A stretch of 7,167 bases of DNA from CAZYTO01 sp964650405 (GTDB lineage Bacteria > Acidobacteriota > Thermoanaerobaculia > Gp7-AA8), in the NCBI GenBank assembly GCA_964650405.1, contig CAZYTO010000283.1:1-7167 (forward strand), written 5' to 3'. The stretch's first letter is position 1. Every line of letters begins with the position of its first letter. This document shows, in pieces, positions 1 to 5,420 of this stretch. The position numbers were made by a program, and so were the translations under genes. Under the pieces are notes generated by a model. The model was given only the letters and a program-made list of their open reading frames with translations, was not told the DNA's origin and searched no databases.

Positions 1-66
1 GACCCGGACGGGAACGGGATTTCCTTCGTGCAATCAAGAGGACCTGCGGCACAAGCCGAGGAATAG
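1..66 (+). CDS. C-terminal end of a probable glyoxalase/VOC-family protein (partial)
   Basis: Frame 1 from the first base is open for 21 codons and stops at TAG 64-66. It reads DPDGNGISFVQ and then a short polar tail. The DPDGN-(I/G)-x-(hydrophobic) string is the characteristic last beta strand of vicinal-oxygen-chelate proteins (glyoxalase I, bleomycin-resistance and related dioxygenase-like families), where it usually lies within about 10-20 residues of the C-terminus, as here. The rest of the gene lies upstream of the window, so the substrate and the metal ligands cannot be judged. The gene converges on the epimerase-like gene at 91-636, with only 24 bases between the two stop codons and no obvious terminator. 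The call rests on one short motif, but frame, stop position and motif agree. Confidence 0.68.
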   Translation, partial: DPDGNGISFVQSRGPAAQAEE

Positions 67-90
67 GCTGGCGAACAGCGACCAGCGAAA

Positions 91-636
91 TCACCCGTGA
101 TCGCTACGCACCCGCGTCCTCTCGTTCGTCGCCCAGCGGTACGGAATCTCGGTCGAGTCCCACGGCAGGCGATAGTGATCCGGGTCTTCGTAGTGGTAGG
201 CGCGCGACGGGTAGTTGAGCATCAGGGCGTCTTCGGTGCCGACGTTCTGCACGCCGTGCCACACGCCGATTGGGATGTGTACGAACGCCGGCCGTGCATC
301 TCCGGCGTGCAGCTCCATGATCTGTCCGCGGGTGGGGCTCTCTTCGCGGCCGTCATAGAGAACGATCTTCAGATGCCCGTGATTGACGAAGAGCCGGTCG
401 ATCGTCTGCGCGTGGCAGCTCCATGCGCCGATGGCGCCGGGATAGAGACGGGACTGGTAGACGTGAACGATGGGCAGGCCGCTGGGATCCCACTCCGGGC
501 GGTAGGTCTCGGTGATCACGCCGTGATCGCGCGGCACATGCAGCACTTCGTGAACCGACACACCGTCGATCGGCTGTCGCACGAACTGCCACTCCTTCGT
601 GACCAACTGACTGTCTCTGCGTGCCGCCGTCAACAT
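91..636 (-). CDS. RmlC-like cupin, dTDP-4-dehydrorhamnose 3,5-epimerase family
   Basis: A 181-residue protein with a single cupin (jelly-roll) layout like the sugar-nucleotide 3,5-epimerases. Family-like landmarks are LYPGAIGAW (residues 64-72), CHAQ (74-77), a long strand followed by LYDGREESPTRGQ (93-105), IPIGVWHGVQN (121-131), matching the usual V/IPxGxxHG, and the C-terminal DPDHYRLPWD..IPYRW (151-168), matching the family's DP..gI.W ending. The usual RGLHYQ segment carrying the catalytic histidine is not conserved; the nearest histidine is H75 in CHAQ. Epimerase chemistry is therefore plausible but unproven, and isomerase or binding roles are possible. The start at 636 is supported by AGGAGG four bases upstream on the minus strand. 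It lies 27 bases after the glycosyltransferase stop on the same strand, so co-transcription is likely and a role in making or modifying an activated sugar is inferred. No rmlA, rmlB or rmlD is in the window. Confidence 0.8.
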   Translation of the reverse strand: MLTAARRDSQLVTKEWQFVRQPIDGVSVHEVLHVPRDHGVITETYRPEWDPSGLPIVHVYQSRLYPGAIGAWSCHAQTIDRLFVNHGHLKIVLYDGREESPTRGQIMELHAGDARPAFVHIPIGVWHGVQNVGTEDALMLNYPSRAYHYEDPDHYRLPWDSTEIPYRWATNERTRVRSDHG

Positions 637-637
637 T

Positions 638-650
638 CATCCTCCTGAAC
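638..650 (-). promoter_or_regulatory. Ribosome binding site of the epimerase-like gene
   Basis: On the minus strand the bases ahead of the ATG at 636 read TTCAGGAGGATGA. This is a full AGGAGG core with a four-base spacer. It fixes the start at 636 against the nearby out-of-frame ATG at 640. Confidence 0.7.
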
Positions 651-663
651 GTTCCTACCGACT

Positions 664-1524
664 CTACAACCCCTTATATCGCCGAGTGGCATCGATCGTT
701 TGGCGACGAAACCGCAGGCGGGTTCGCAACCGCCGCGCGGTCTGCCGGATGAAGCCGCGCAGCAGCTCACGATACGACCAGCTCTCCATGAGACTGCTGC
801 GCGCCGTCACGGCCTGGGCGAGCAGGTGCACTTCCAGGTCAGGATCGGAAGCGATGCGCGCGGCCCAGGTCTCTTGCTCGCGATGGGGTCGAGTGCGGTA
901 GACGTCACGCCGCACGCTCGCCGGGAACTTGATCCCGGTCAAGCGGGGAACGAAGGTGAGCGCCGCCCCCGCGGCTGCGGCGCGCCGCCAGAGCTCCACG
1001 TCGGGAGGCGTCGTTCCAAGCTCGCGATAGTGGCGCCATCCGCCGATGCGCTCCGTGAGGCTTCGGCGGTGGATCACGCAGAGGGGCGGAGCGTACGCGC
1101 CGAGCTCCGGTTGCGGAATGAGCATCCAGCCGGATTCCCCCTCCGACGGCACCATGAGGCAGAGCGAATGCGCCAGGTCCGCGCCGCCGGACTGGAGCGC
1201 CTCCACCATCACGACGAGATGATGCGGCAGCCAGAGGTCGTCGTGTCCGTGGTAGGCGATGATCTCGCCCTGAGCCTGGCGCAGTCCTTCGTTATTGGGC
1301 CCGCTCTGGTGCCCCGAGTTCTCCGGAAGAGCGATCCAGCGAACGCGCGCATCGCCGGCCTCCGCGACCACCTGCGCGGAGTCGTCCGTGCAGCCGTCGC
1401 CGATGACGAGCAGCTCGAAATCGGTGAACGTCTGCCGCAGCACGCTGGCGATCGCGTGCCGGAGGACGCTGCTCCAGTTGTACGTCGGCAGAATGACGGT
1501 GACTTGCGGCTTCACCGGTGACAT
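664..1524 (-). CDS. Glycosyltransferase family 2 (GT-A fold)
   Basis: A 286-residue family 2 glycosyltransferase that transfers a sugar from a nucleotide donor at the cytoplasmic face, probably in cell-surface glycan synthesis (inferred). With the start at 1524, the N-terminal nucleotide-binding strand VTVILPTYN is at residues 8-16, IGDGCTDDS at 41-49 (the family's DGSTDDT-like motif) and the metal-binding acidic motif as HDD at 94-96, in GHDDLWLPHHL. The C-terminal part (about 230-286) is Arg-rich and has no membrane segment. The frame is open further upstream, to 1836. I chose the ATG at 1524 because codons before it lose the strong GC-third-position bias, it lies seven residues before the first core strand, and GGAGGTG precedes it, although closely spaced. 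An alternative ATG at 1575 adds 17 residues and also has a poorly spaced AAGGGA. The next gene, the RmlC-like cupin, follows 27 bases downstream. Acceptor and donor cannot be deduced. Confidence 0.85.
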   Translation of the reverse strand: MSPVKPQVTVILPTYNWSSVLRHAIASVLRQTFTDFELLVIGDGCTDDSAQVVAEAGDARVRWIALPENSGHQSGPNNEGLRQAQGEIIAYHGHDDLWLPHHLVVMVEALQSGGADLAHSLCLMVPSEGESGWMLIPQPELGAYAPPLCVIHRRSLTERIGGWRHYRELGTTPPDVELWRRAAAAGAALTFVPRLTGIKFPASVRRDVYRTRPHREQETWAARIASDPDLEVHLLAQAVTARSSLMESWSYRELLRGFIRQTARRLRTRLRFRRQTIDATRRYKGL

Positions 1525-1629
1525 CACCTCCGCTTTCACCTCTGTTCTCACAAGGGACAGCTTACTTTCTGTCATTCCCTTCAGCGACGGGAACGAGCTG
1601 CTTCGCGAAACGGATCGGCAGTGGCACCT

Positions 1630-1635
1630 TACAAT
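1630..1635 (+). promoter_or_regulatory. Candidate -10 element for a leaderless secreted-cupin mRNA
   Basis: TACAAT matches the sigma-70 -10 consensus at five of six positions and ends seven bases before the ATG at 1643. That is where a transcript starting on the start codon itself would need it. No Shine-Dalgarno sequence is visible ahead of either ATG (1634 or 1643), which fits a leaderless start. No convincing -35 hexamer is present. This is inference. Confidence 0.35.
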
Positions 1636-1642
1636 GGCCGGC

Positions 1643-2008
1643 ATGTCGAAATCGTCGCTGCCACTCCTCGCGCTCGCGATCGGGCTGCTGGCCCTGCCTG
1701 CCGCCGCGCAGGATGTGGCCAAGGTGAACCCGAAGACCATCACCGTGAAGCTGGACAACGCCAGGACACGCGTCCTCGAGGCCGTGCTTCCGCCGGGTGC
1801 GAAGGAGCAGATGCACTCCCACCCGGCGTCGATCATCTATGTGCTCACGGGCGGAACGTTCCGCAGCCATGCTCCGGACGGGTCGACGACCGATGCCACG
1901 TTGAAAGACGGCGACGTCATCTATCGCGAGCCGCTCACCCACTGGGCGGAGAACACCGGCACCACGACGCTCCACCTGATCGTCGTCGAACTGAAGCCGG
2001 GAGGGTGA
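1643..2008 (+). CDS. Small secreted cupin-domain protein
   Basis: A 121-residue single-domain cupin with an N-terminal signal peptide: hydrophobic segment about 6-19, then AAA-Q, predicted cleavage after residue 22. It is therefore likely periplasmic or exported. The cupin core shows motif 1 from G52 with H58 and H60 (MHSHPASIIYVLTGG) and motif 2 as GDVIYREPLTHWAEN (90-104) with H100. Three of the usual four metal ligands are visible; the glutamate normally four residues after the second histidine is isoleucine here (I64). An iron- or zinc-binding fold is likely but enzymatic activity cannot be assigned. ATG codons at 1634 and 1643 are both possible; 1643 gives the cleaner signal peptide and fits the TACAAT spacing. 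The gene is divergent from the glycosyltransferase. Its stop lies ten bases before the large inverted repeat at 2018-2167. Confidence 0.78.
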   Translation: MSKSSLPLLALAIGLLALPAAAQDVAKVNPKTITVKLDNARTRVLEAVLPPGAKEQMHSHPASIIYVLTGGTFRSHAPDGSTTDATLKDGDVIYREPLTHWAENTGTTTLHLIVVELKPGG

Positions 2009-2017
2009 CGGAGCCAT

Positions 2018-2167
2018 TCACTTTACCCTGAGCGAGGATGGGGGCCGGGCGGTAGCGAAGGGTCTGGCGGCAATTGCACGGCGGTTCAAGCTACGTGAAG
2101 GTTGCATGCACTTGCCACCAGACCCTTCGCTCCCGGCCGGCCCCCACCCTCGCTCAGGGTAAAGTGA
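2018..2167. repeat. Long imperfect palindromic element (56-base arms, 38-base loop)
   Basis: The arms 2018-2073 and 2112-2167 are inverted repeats matching at 52 of 56 positions, beginning TCACTTTACCCTGAGCGAGG from both ends and meeting a 38-base loop (2074-2111). It fills the gap between the convergent cupin and oxidase genes and extends into the last codons of the oxidase. No transposase and no clear flanking target duplication are visible, and there is no T-tract to make it a standard intrinsic terminator. It could be a MITE- or REP-type dispersed element, a transcript-end stabilising hairpin, or both. Two of the four mismatches (2038/2147 and 2068/2117) become G-U pairs in a minus-strand RNA, so the oxidase-strand transcript folds better than the other. 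Confidence 0.88.
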
Positions 2168-3311
2168 CAAACGAACGGTCGAGGTCGGAGACCGAAGCGC
2201 ATCCGAGCAGCTTCATGGTGCGGATGATGTCGGTGCGGAGAATGTCGATGGCGCGGGTGACGCCGGCTCCGCCTGCCGCACCGAGCCCGTAGGCATAGGC
2301 GCGGCCGATCAACACGGCGCGTGCGCCGAGGCAGAGGGCCTTGACCACGTCGCTGCCGCGGCGGATGCCGCTGTCGAGATAGACCTCCACCTGCCCGTCC
2401 ACGGCCGCGATCACTTCCGGCAGCACGCGCAGGGTCGCGGCCACGCCGTCGAGCTGCCGGCCGCCGTGATTCGAGACGACGACCGCGGATGCGCCATGGT
2501 CGATGGCCCGGCGGGCATCATCGGCCGTGTGCACGCCCTTGGCAATGATCGGACCCTGCCAGGCTTCCCGGATCCACGTGAAATCGTCCCAGCACACCAT
2601 GGCCTGCTCGAGCGCGGCGCCGACGTCGGCGTACGGCATGGGCCCGTCTTTCAGCAGGATGTTGGGGAACTTCATCAGGCCGCCGTCGAGAAGGTACGAA
2701 GCGAGCCAGCGCGGGCGGGCGAGAAACTGGAAGAGGTACGGGAGCATCGTGAAGGGCGCACCCGAGACGAGCTCCTTGACGCCGTTGCGGACGTCGCGCT
2801 CCCGCAACCCCGCGACGGGTGTGTCGATCGTGACGACGAGGGCGGAGCAGCCGCAGCTCTTCGCGCGCTCGATGGCCGCCAGCGCCACGTCGCGGCCTCC
2901 GATGACGTAGAGCTGGTACCAGAGCGGCCCGCGCGTTGCCGCCTTCACGTCGCGCACCGCGCAGCCCGAGAGCGTCGAAAGGGTATAGATCGTGCCGGCT
3001 CCTCCGGCAGCACGCGCCGCCACTTCCTCGCCGCGCGGATAGAACATCCGGCTGCTGCCGACCGGCGCGAGCAGGAAGGGCAGGTCGATGCTCTCTCCCA
3101 GCACGGTCGTGCGGAGGTCGCACTGCTTCGTGGCCACCGCCGAGCGAGGCCGGAAGAGGACGTCCTCGAACACGCGCGAGTTCTCGCGCAACGTCCATTC
3201 GGCGTCGGCGCCGCCGTCGATGTAGTCGAACACCGCACGGGGAAGGCGCTTCTTCGCGGCGCTCCTCAGGTCCGCGACGTTGACGAAGTACGTGGAGTCG
3301 ATTCGGGCCAT
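2154..3311 (-). CDS. FMN-dependent alpha-hydroxy-acid oxidase/dehydrogenase (LldD/glycolate oxidase family)
   Basis: A 385-residue TIM-barrel flavoprotein that oxidises 2-hydroxy acids (L-lactate, glycolate, mandelate or longer side-chain acids) to 2-oxo acids. Its length is that of the family. Visible landmarks are FDYIDGGADAE (28-38, substrate-side Tyr30), LAPVGSSRMFYPRGE (81-95), LWYQLYV (130-136), TIDTPVAGLRERDVRNG (161-177), lysine K258 in IIAKGVHTADDA, the catalytic SNHGGRQLDG (280-289; base His282 and Arg285), and the FMN-phosphate motifs DSGIRRGSDV (313-322) and LIGRAYAYG (334-342). All key residues are present, so it should be active. It lacks a signal peptide, and lactate dehydrogenase, glycolate oxidase and monooxygenase activities cannot be separated. 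The ATG at 3311 gives the normal family N-terminus, though the frame is open upstream to 3503. There is no Shine-Dalgarno sequence: a heptamer tandem repeat ends two bases before the ATG. The last codons and the stop (VTLP-TGA) lie inside the palindromic element. It is divergent from the ABC importer operon. Confidence 0.9.
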   Translation of the reverse strand: MARIDSTYFVNVADLRSAAKKRLPRAVFDYIDGGADAEWTLRENSRVFEDVLFRPRSAVATKQCDLRTTVLGESIDLPFLLAPVGSSRMFYPRGEEVAARAAGGAGTIYTLSTLSGCAVRDVKAATRGPLWYQLYVIGGRDVALAAIERAKSCGCSALVVTIDTPVAGLRERDVRNGVKELVSGAPFTMLPYLFQFLARPRWLASYLLDGGLMKFPNILLKDGPMPYADVGAALEQAMVCWDDFTWIREAWQGPIIAKGVHTADDARRAIDHGASAVVVSNHGGRQLDGVAATLRVLPEVIAAVDGQVEVYLDSGIRRGSDVVKALCLGARAVLIGRAYAYGLGAAGGAGVTRAIDILRTDIIRTMKLLGCASVSDLDRSFVTLP

Positions 3312-3313
3312 AC

Positions 3314-3362
3314 GAGTGCCGAGTGCCGAGTGCCGAGTGCCGAGTGCTGAGTGCCGAGTGCC
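3314..3362. repeat. Heptamer tandem repeat, seven copies of GAGTGCC
   Basis: Seven uninterrupted seven-base units occupy 3314-3362; only the fifth copy differs (GAGTGCT). On the minus strand the unit reads GGCACTC, and the array ends two bases before the oxidase ATG, so it occupies the ribosome-binding region. The upstream extension of the oxidase frame reads through it as repeated GTRHSAL, as expected for a seven-base unit cycling through three frames. This is not a CRISPR array, because the units are seven bases long and have no spacers. Confidence 0.95.
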
Positions 3363-3387
3363 GAGGAGCGCGCCGATTCGCGCCGTC

Positions 3388-3393
3388 ATTCTA
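3388..3393 (-). promoter_or_regulatory. Candidate -10 element of the oxidase promoter
   Basis: The minus strand reads TAGAAT here, five of six against TATAAT, in the 151-base divergent gap. Transcription from it would start near 3381 and give a leader of about 70 bases, most of it heptamer repeat. No good -35 is visible 16-18 bases upstream. Low-confidence inference. Confidence 0.3.
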
Positions 3394-3419
3394 GCGTTGT
3401 GCTGGGTGCGGCCAGCGCC

Positions 3420-3449
3420 TTGACAGCAGTCGCCCGGCGCAGAGACGAT
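3420..3449 (+). promoter_or_regulatory. Candidate sigma-70 promoter of the ABC importer operon
   Basis: A perfect -35 hexamer TTGACA lies at 3420-3425. The best -10 at usable distance is weak: GACGAT at 3444-3449, 18-base spacer, three of six matches. Its position shortly before the GTG at 3463 is right for the operon, and no Shine-Dalgarno sequence is seen there. The -35 is clear but the pair is not convincing. Confidence 0.35.
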
Positions 3450-3462
3450 ACGCGCCGTTCCC

Positions 3463-4497
3463 GTGTTCAACGCCTTCCGCAGAATTGCCCTCGGACTCGC
3501 CATCGTCGCCGCCGTGTCGGCGATTCTGCTGCTCTCCGACCTGCAGCATCGCGAGCGCGCGTCGCACCGGACCGCGAATCACAAGTGGAAGCTCTACTTC
3601 GTGCAGTACAACGACGTCATCGACGTCAAGGATGCGGAGGCGGGGGTGATGGAGGGCCTGTCCGAATCGGGCCTTCAGGACGGCCGTGACATCGAGGTCA
3701 AGATCCTCAATGCACAGGGCGACATGGCCACCGTCTCGGCCCTCGTCGATGCCGCCGTCACGGCGCGCGCGGACATGCTGATCACGTTCTCCACGCCGAC
3801 GCTCCAGGCCGCGCTGCGCCGGGCCCAGAACGTGCCCGTGGTCTACAACTACGTCGCTTCCGGTTTGAAGGCCGGGGCGGGCAAGAGCAACACCGACCAC
3901 GCTCCGAACGTCACCGGCGTGAGCCTGCTCCCGGCGAATGACGAGGCCCTGGCGCTCCTGCGGACGCACTTTCCCGCCATCCGAAAACTGGGCACGCTCT
4001 ATTGCCCCGCGGAGACGAACATGGTCAACGCGAAGGCGGCGCTGGACGTGGCCGCGAAGCGTGCCGGCTTCGAGGTCGTCTACGTCCCGGCGGAAACGGC
4101 GACGGACGTGCCCGACGCCTCGGCGGCGCTCGTGTCGCGCGACATCGACGCCGTGCTGCAGATTCCGGGAAACCTCACCGCCTCGGCCTTCGGAAGCATC
4201 AGCGAGGCCGCGCGGCGCGCGCACCTCCCCATCTTCGCCTTTCAGAAATCCCAGGCCATCGGAGGAGCCATGGTGGTGATCGCCCGCGACTACCGCGACA
4301 GCGGCCGCCATGCCGCGCACTTGGCCGCGCGAATCATCCGCGGGGAGAACCCGGCCAGGATTCCGCTGGAGGACTTCGGCAAGACGAGCCTGATCGTCAA
4401 CCTCGACGCCGCACGGGCGCTGAACCTCTCCCTGCCTCCCGCGCTCGTGCGCTCGGCAAACGACACCATCGGAGCTCCCCGCGGAGGCAAGCCGTGA
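3463..4497 (+). CDS. ABC transporter substrate-binding protein, ABC_sub_bind (TrpX-like) family
   Basis: A 344-residue extracytoplasmic binding protein of the family annotated as putative tryptophan/tyrosine transport component (Pfam ABC_sub_bind type). The N-terminus is basic and then hydrophobic (about 8-25, RIALGLAIVAAVSAILLL) with no lipobox cysteine and no clear cleavage site, so it may stay anchored in the inner membrane. The periplasmic-binding fold follows: KLYFVQYND (43-51), a paired-lobe pattern with GLSESGLQDGRDIEVKILNA (65-84), the ITFSTPTLQAAL strand-helix (107-118) and VPVVYNYVASG (124-134), which are typical of the family. The GTG at 3463 is the only start that keeps the whole signal segment without much extra sequence; no Shine-Dalgarno sequence is evident. 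It is the first gene of a three-gene operon, and its TGA overlaps the permease GTG. The true ligand is unknown: relatives are named for tryptophan, but the family is diverse and this name is inference. Confidence 0.87.
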   Translation: MFNAFRRIALGLAIVAAVSAILLLSDLQHRERASHRTANHKWKLYFVQYNDVIDVKDAEAGVMEGLSESGLQDGRDIEVKILNAQGDMATVSALVDAAVTARADMLITFSTPTLQAALRRAQNVPVVYNYVASGLKAGAGKSNTDHAPNVTGVSLLPANDEALALLRTHFPAIRKLGTLYCPAETNMVNAKAALDVAAKRAGFEVVYVPAETATDVPDASAALVSRDIDAVLQIPGNLTASAFGSISEAARRAHLPIFAFQKSQAIGGAMVVIARDYRDSGRHAAHLAARIIRGENPARIPLEDFGKTSLIVNLDAARALNLSLPPALVRSANDTIGAPRGGKP

Positions 4498-5420
4498 CGC
4501 TGCTGCTGTCCGCCTGGACCATCGGCCTGATCCTCTCCCTGCTCGCGCTGGGCGTCTACGTCAGCTATCGCGTGTTCAAGTTCGCGGACATCACCGCCGA
4601 CGGCTCCATCACCTTCGGTGCGGCGGTGGCGGCGTCGATGCTCACGCACGGCGTGCATCCGCTGGCGGCCAGCGGCGCGGCGTTCCTGGCCGGCGCCGTG
4701 GCCGGAATCTGCACCGGCGTTCTGCACACGCGGTTCCGGATCAATCAGCTCCTGTCCGGCATCCTCGTCATGACCGCGCTCTACTCGATCAATCTGCACG
4801 TGATGGGACAGAGCAATCTGCCGCTGCTTTCCGTCACGACGCTCACCACGTACGCCCAGGACCTCGGCCGCTGGATCAGCGGCCACGATTCGGCGAAGCT
4901 GCTGGGCTGGCCGGTGAGCGCCCGCGACCTGGGATCGCTGTTGCTGGCGGCCGGCATCGTCCTGGTGGTGGCCCTCATCGCCTGGCGTTTCTTCAACACC
5001 AACCTCGGCAGCGCCATGCGCGCGTCCGGCGACAACGAGCAGATGATTCGCGCGCTCGGCGTCAGCGTGGAGAACATGACCATCCTCGGCCTGGCCATCT
5101 CCAACGGCCTCATCGCCTTCGCCGGCGCGCTGCTGGCGCAGTATCAGGGCTTCGCGGATGTCCAGATGGGGATCGGCATGGTGGTGTGGGGCCTGGCCAG
5201 CGTCATCATCGGCCGGGCCCTGGTCGGATCGGACAGCGTCGGCGCGGCGCTGACCGGTGCCATCCTGGGGTCGGTGCTCTTTCGCCTGATCATCGCCTTG
5301 GCCTTGCGCTGGGGCCTGAACCCGAACGACCTCAAGCTCGTCACGGCGCTCTTCGTCTTCGGGGCGCTGGTCGTGCCGGCGGCCATGCAGAAAGTGAGAA
5401 GGCATGCTGCAGCTTCGTGA
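4494..5420 (+). CDS. ABC transporter permease (BPD_transp_2 / branched-chain type, TrpY-like)
   Basis: A 308-residue integral membrane permease of the importer. Hydrophobic segments lie roughly at residues 5-25, 40-52, 56-77, 85-105, 145-166, 195-216, 225-243, 249-271 and 281-298. FADITADGSITFGAAVAA (30-47) resembles the opening of this permease family, and the cytoplasmic loop NTNLGSAMRASGDNEQMIRALGV (168-190) is the ATPase-contacting segment, equivalent to the G-x-x-x-R-A-x-G-x-N motif of LivH/LivM and ribose-type permeases. The GTG start shares bases with the preceding stop (GTGA, 4494-4497) and has GGAGG seven to eight bases upstream, which implies translational coupling. The reading frame is open upstream to 4002, but that part lies within the binding-protein gene and is Arg-rich in the way antisense or alternate frames are, so it was excluded. 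Only one permease is present, so the channel is probably a homodimer. Confidence 0.9.
   Translation: MTLLLSAWTIGLILSLLALGVYVSYRVFKFADITADGSITFGAAVAASMLTHGVHPLAASGAAFLAGAVAGICTGVLHTRFRINQLLSGILVMTALYSINLHVMGQSNLPLLSVTTLTTYAQDLGRWISGHDSAKLLGWPVSARDLGSLLLAAGIVLVVALIAWRFFNTNLGSAMRASGDNEQMIRALGVSVENMTILGLAISNGLIAFAGALLAQYQGFADVQMGIGMVVWGLASVIIGRALVGSDSVGAALTGAILGSVLFRLIIALALRWGLNPNDLKLVTALFVFGALVVPAAMQKVRRHAAAS

Noticed and set aside
1..52. Minus-strand gene starting at GTG 52 and leaving the window
   Set aside because: The frame is open but has no Shine-Dalgarno sequence, and the plus-strand reading of the same bases gives the specific DPDGNGI motif with a properly placed stop.
700..1521. A 273-codon plus-strand open frame opposite the glycosyltransferase
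   Set aside because: The opposite strand carries intact GT2 motifs; this translation is Arg/Ala/His-rich and shows no recognisable domain.
1525..1836. Upstream extension of the glycosyltransferase frame
   Set aside because: It would run over the divergent promoter region and the start of the secreted cupin, its codons lose the GC-third bias, and no family member needs such an N-terminus. Only the short extension to 1575 remains possible.
2018..2167. Ordinary bidirectional Rho-independent terminator
   Set aside because: The arms are far too long, the loop is 38 bases, and no T-tract follows on either strand. It may still affect transcript ends.
2466..3350. A 294-codon plus-strand open frame opposite the oxidase
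   Set aside because: It is antisense to all the FMN-oxidase motifs and has a biased composition typical of shadow frames.
3314..3362. CRISPR-like array
   Set aside because: The units are seven bases and contiguous, with no spacers and no cas genes.
3312..3503. Upstream extension of the oxidase frame through the heptamer array
   Set aside because: It would add a repeated GTRHSAL peptide ahead of a normal family N-terminus and overlap the importer start. ATG 3311 fits better.
3391..4320. A 309-codon minus-strand open frame opposite the binding-protein gene
   Set aside because: It is His/Arg/Gly/Asp-rich without a domain, and the sense strand encodes a clear ABC_sub_bind protein.
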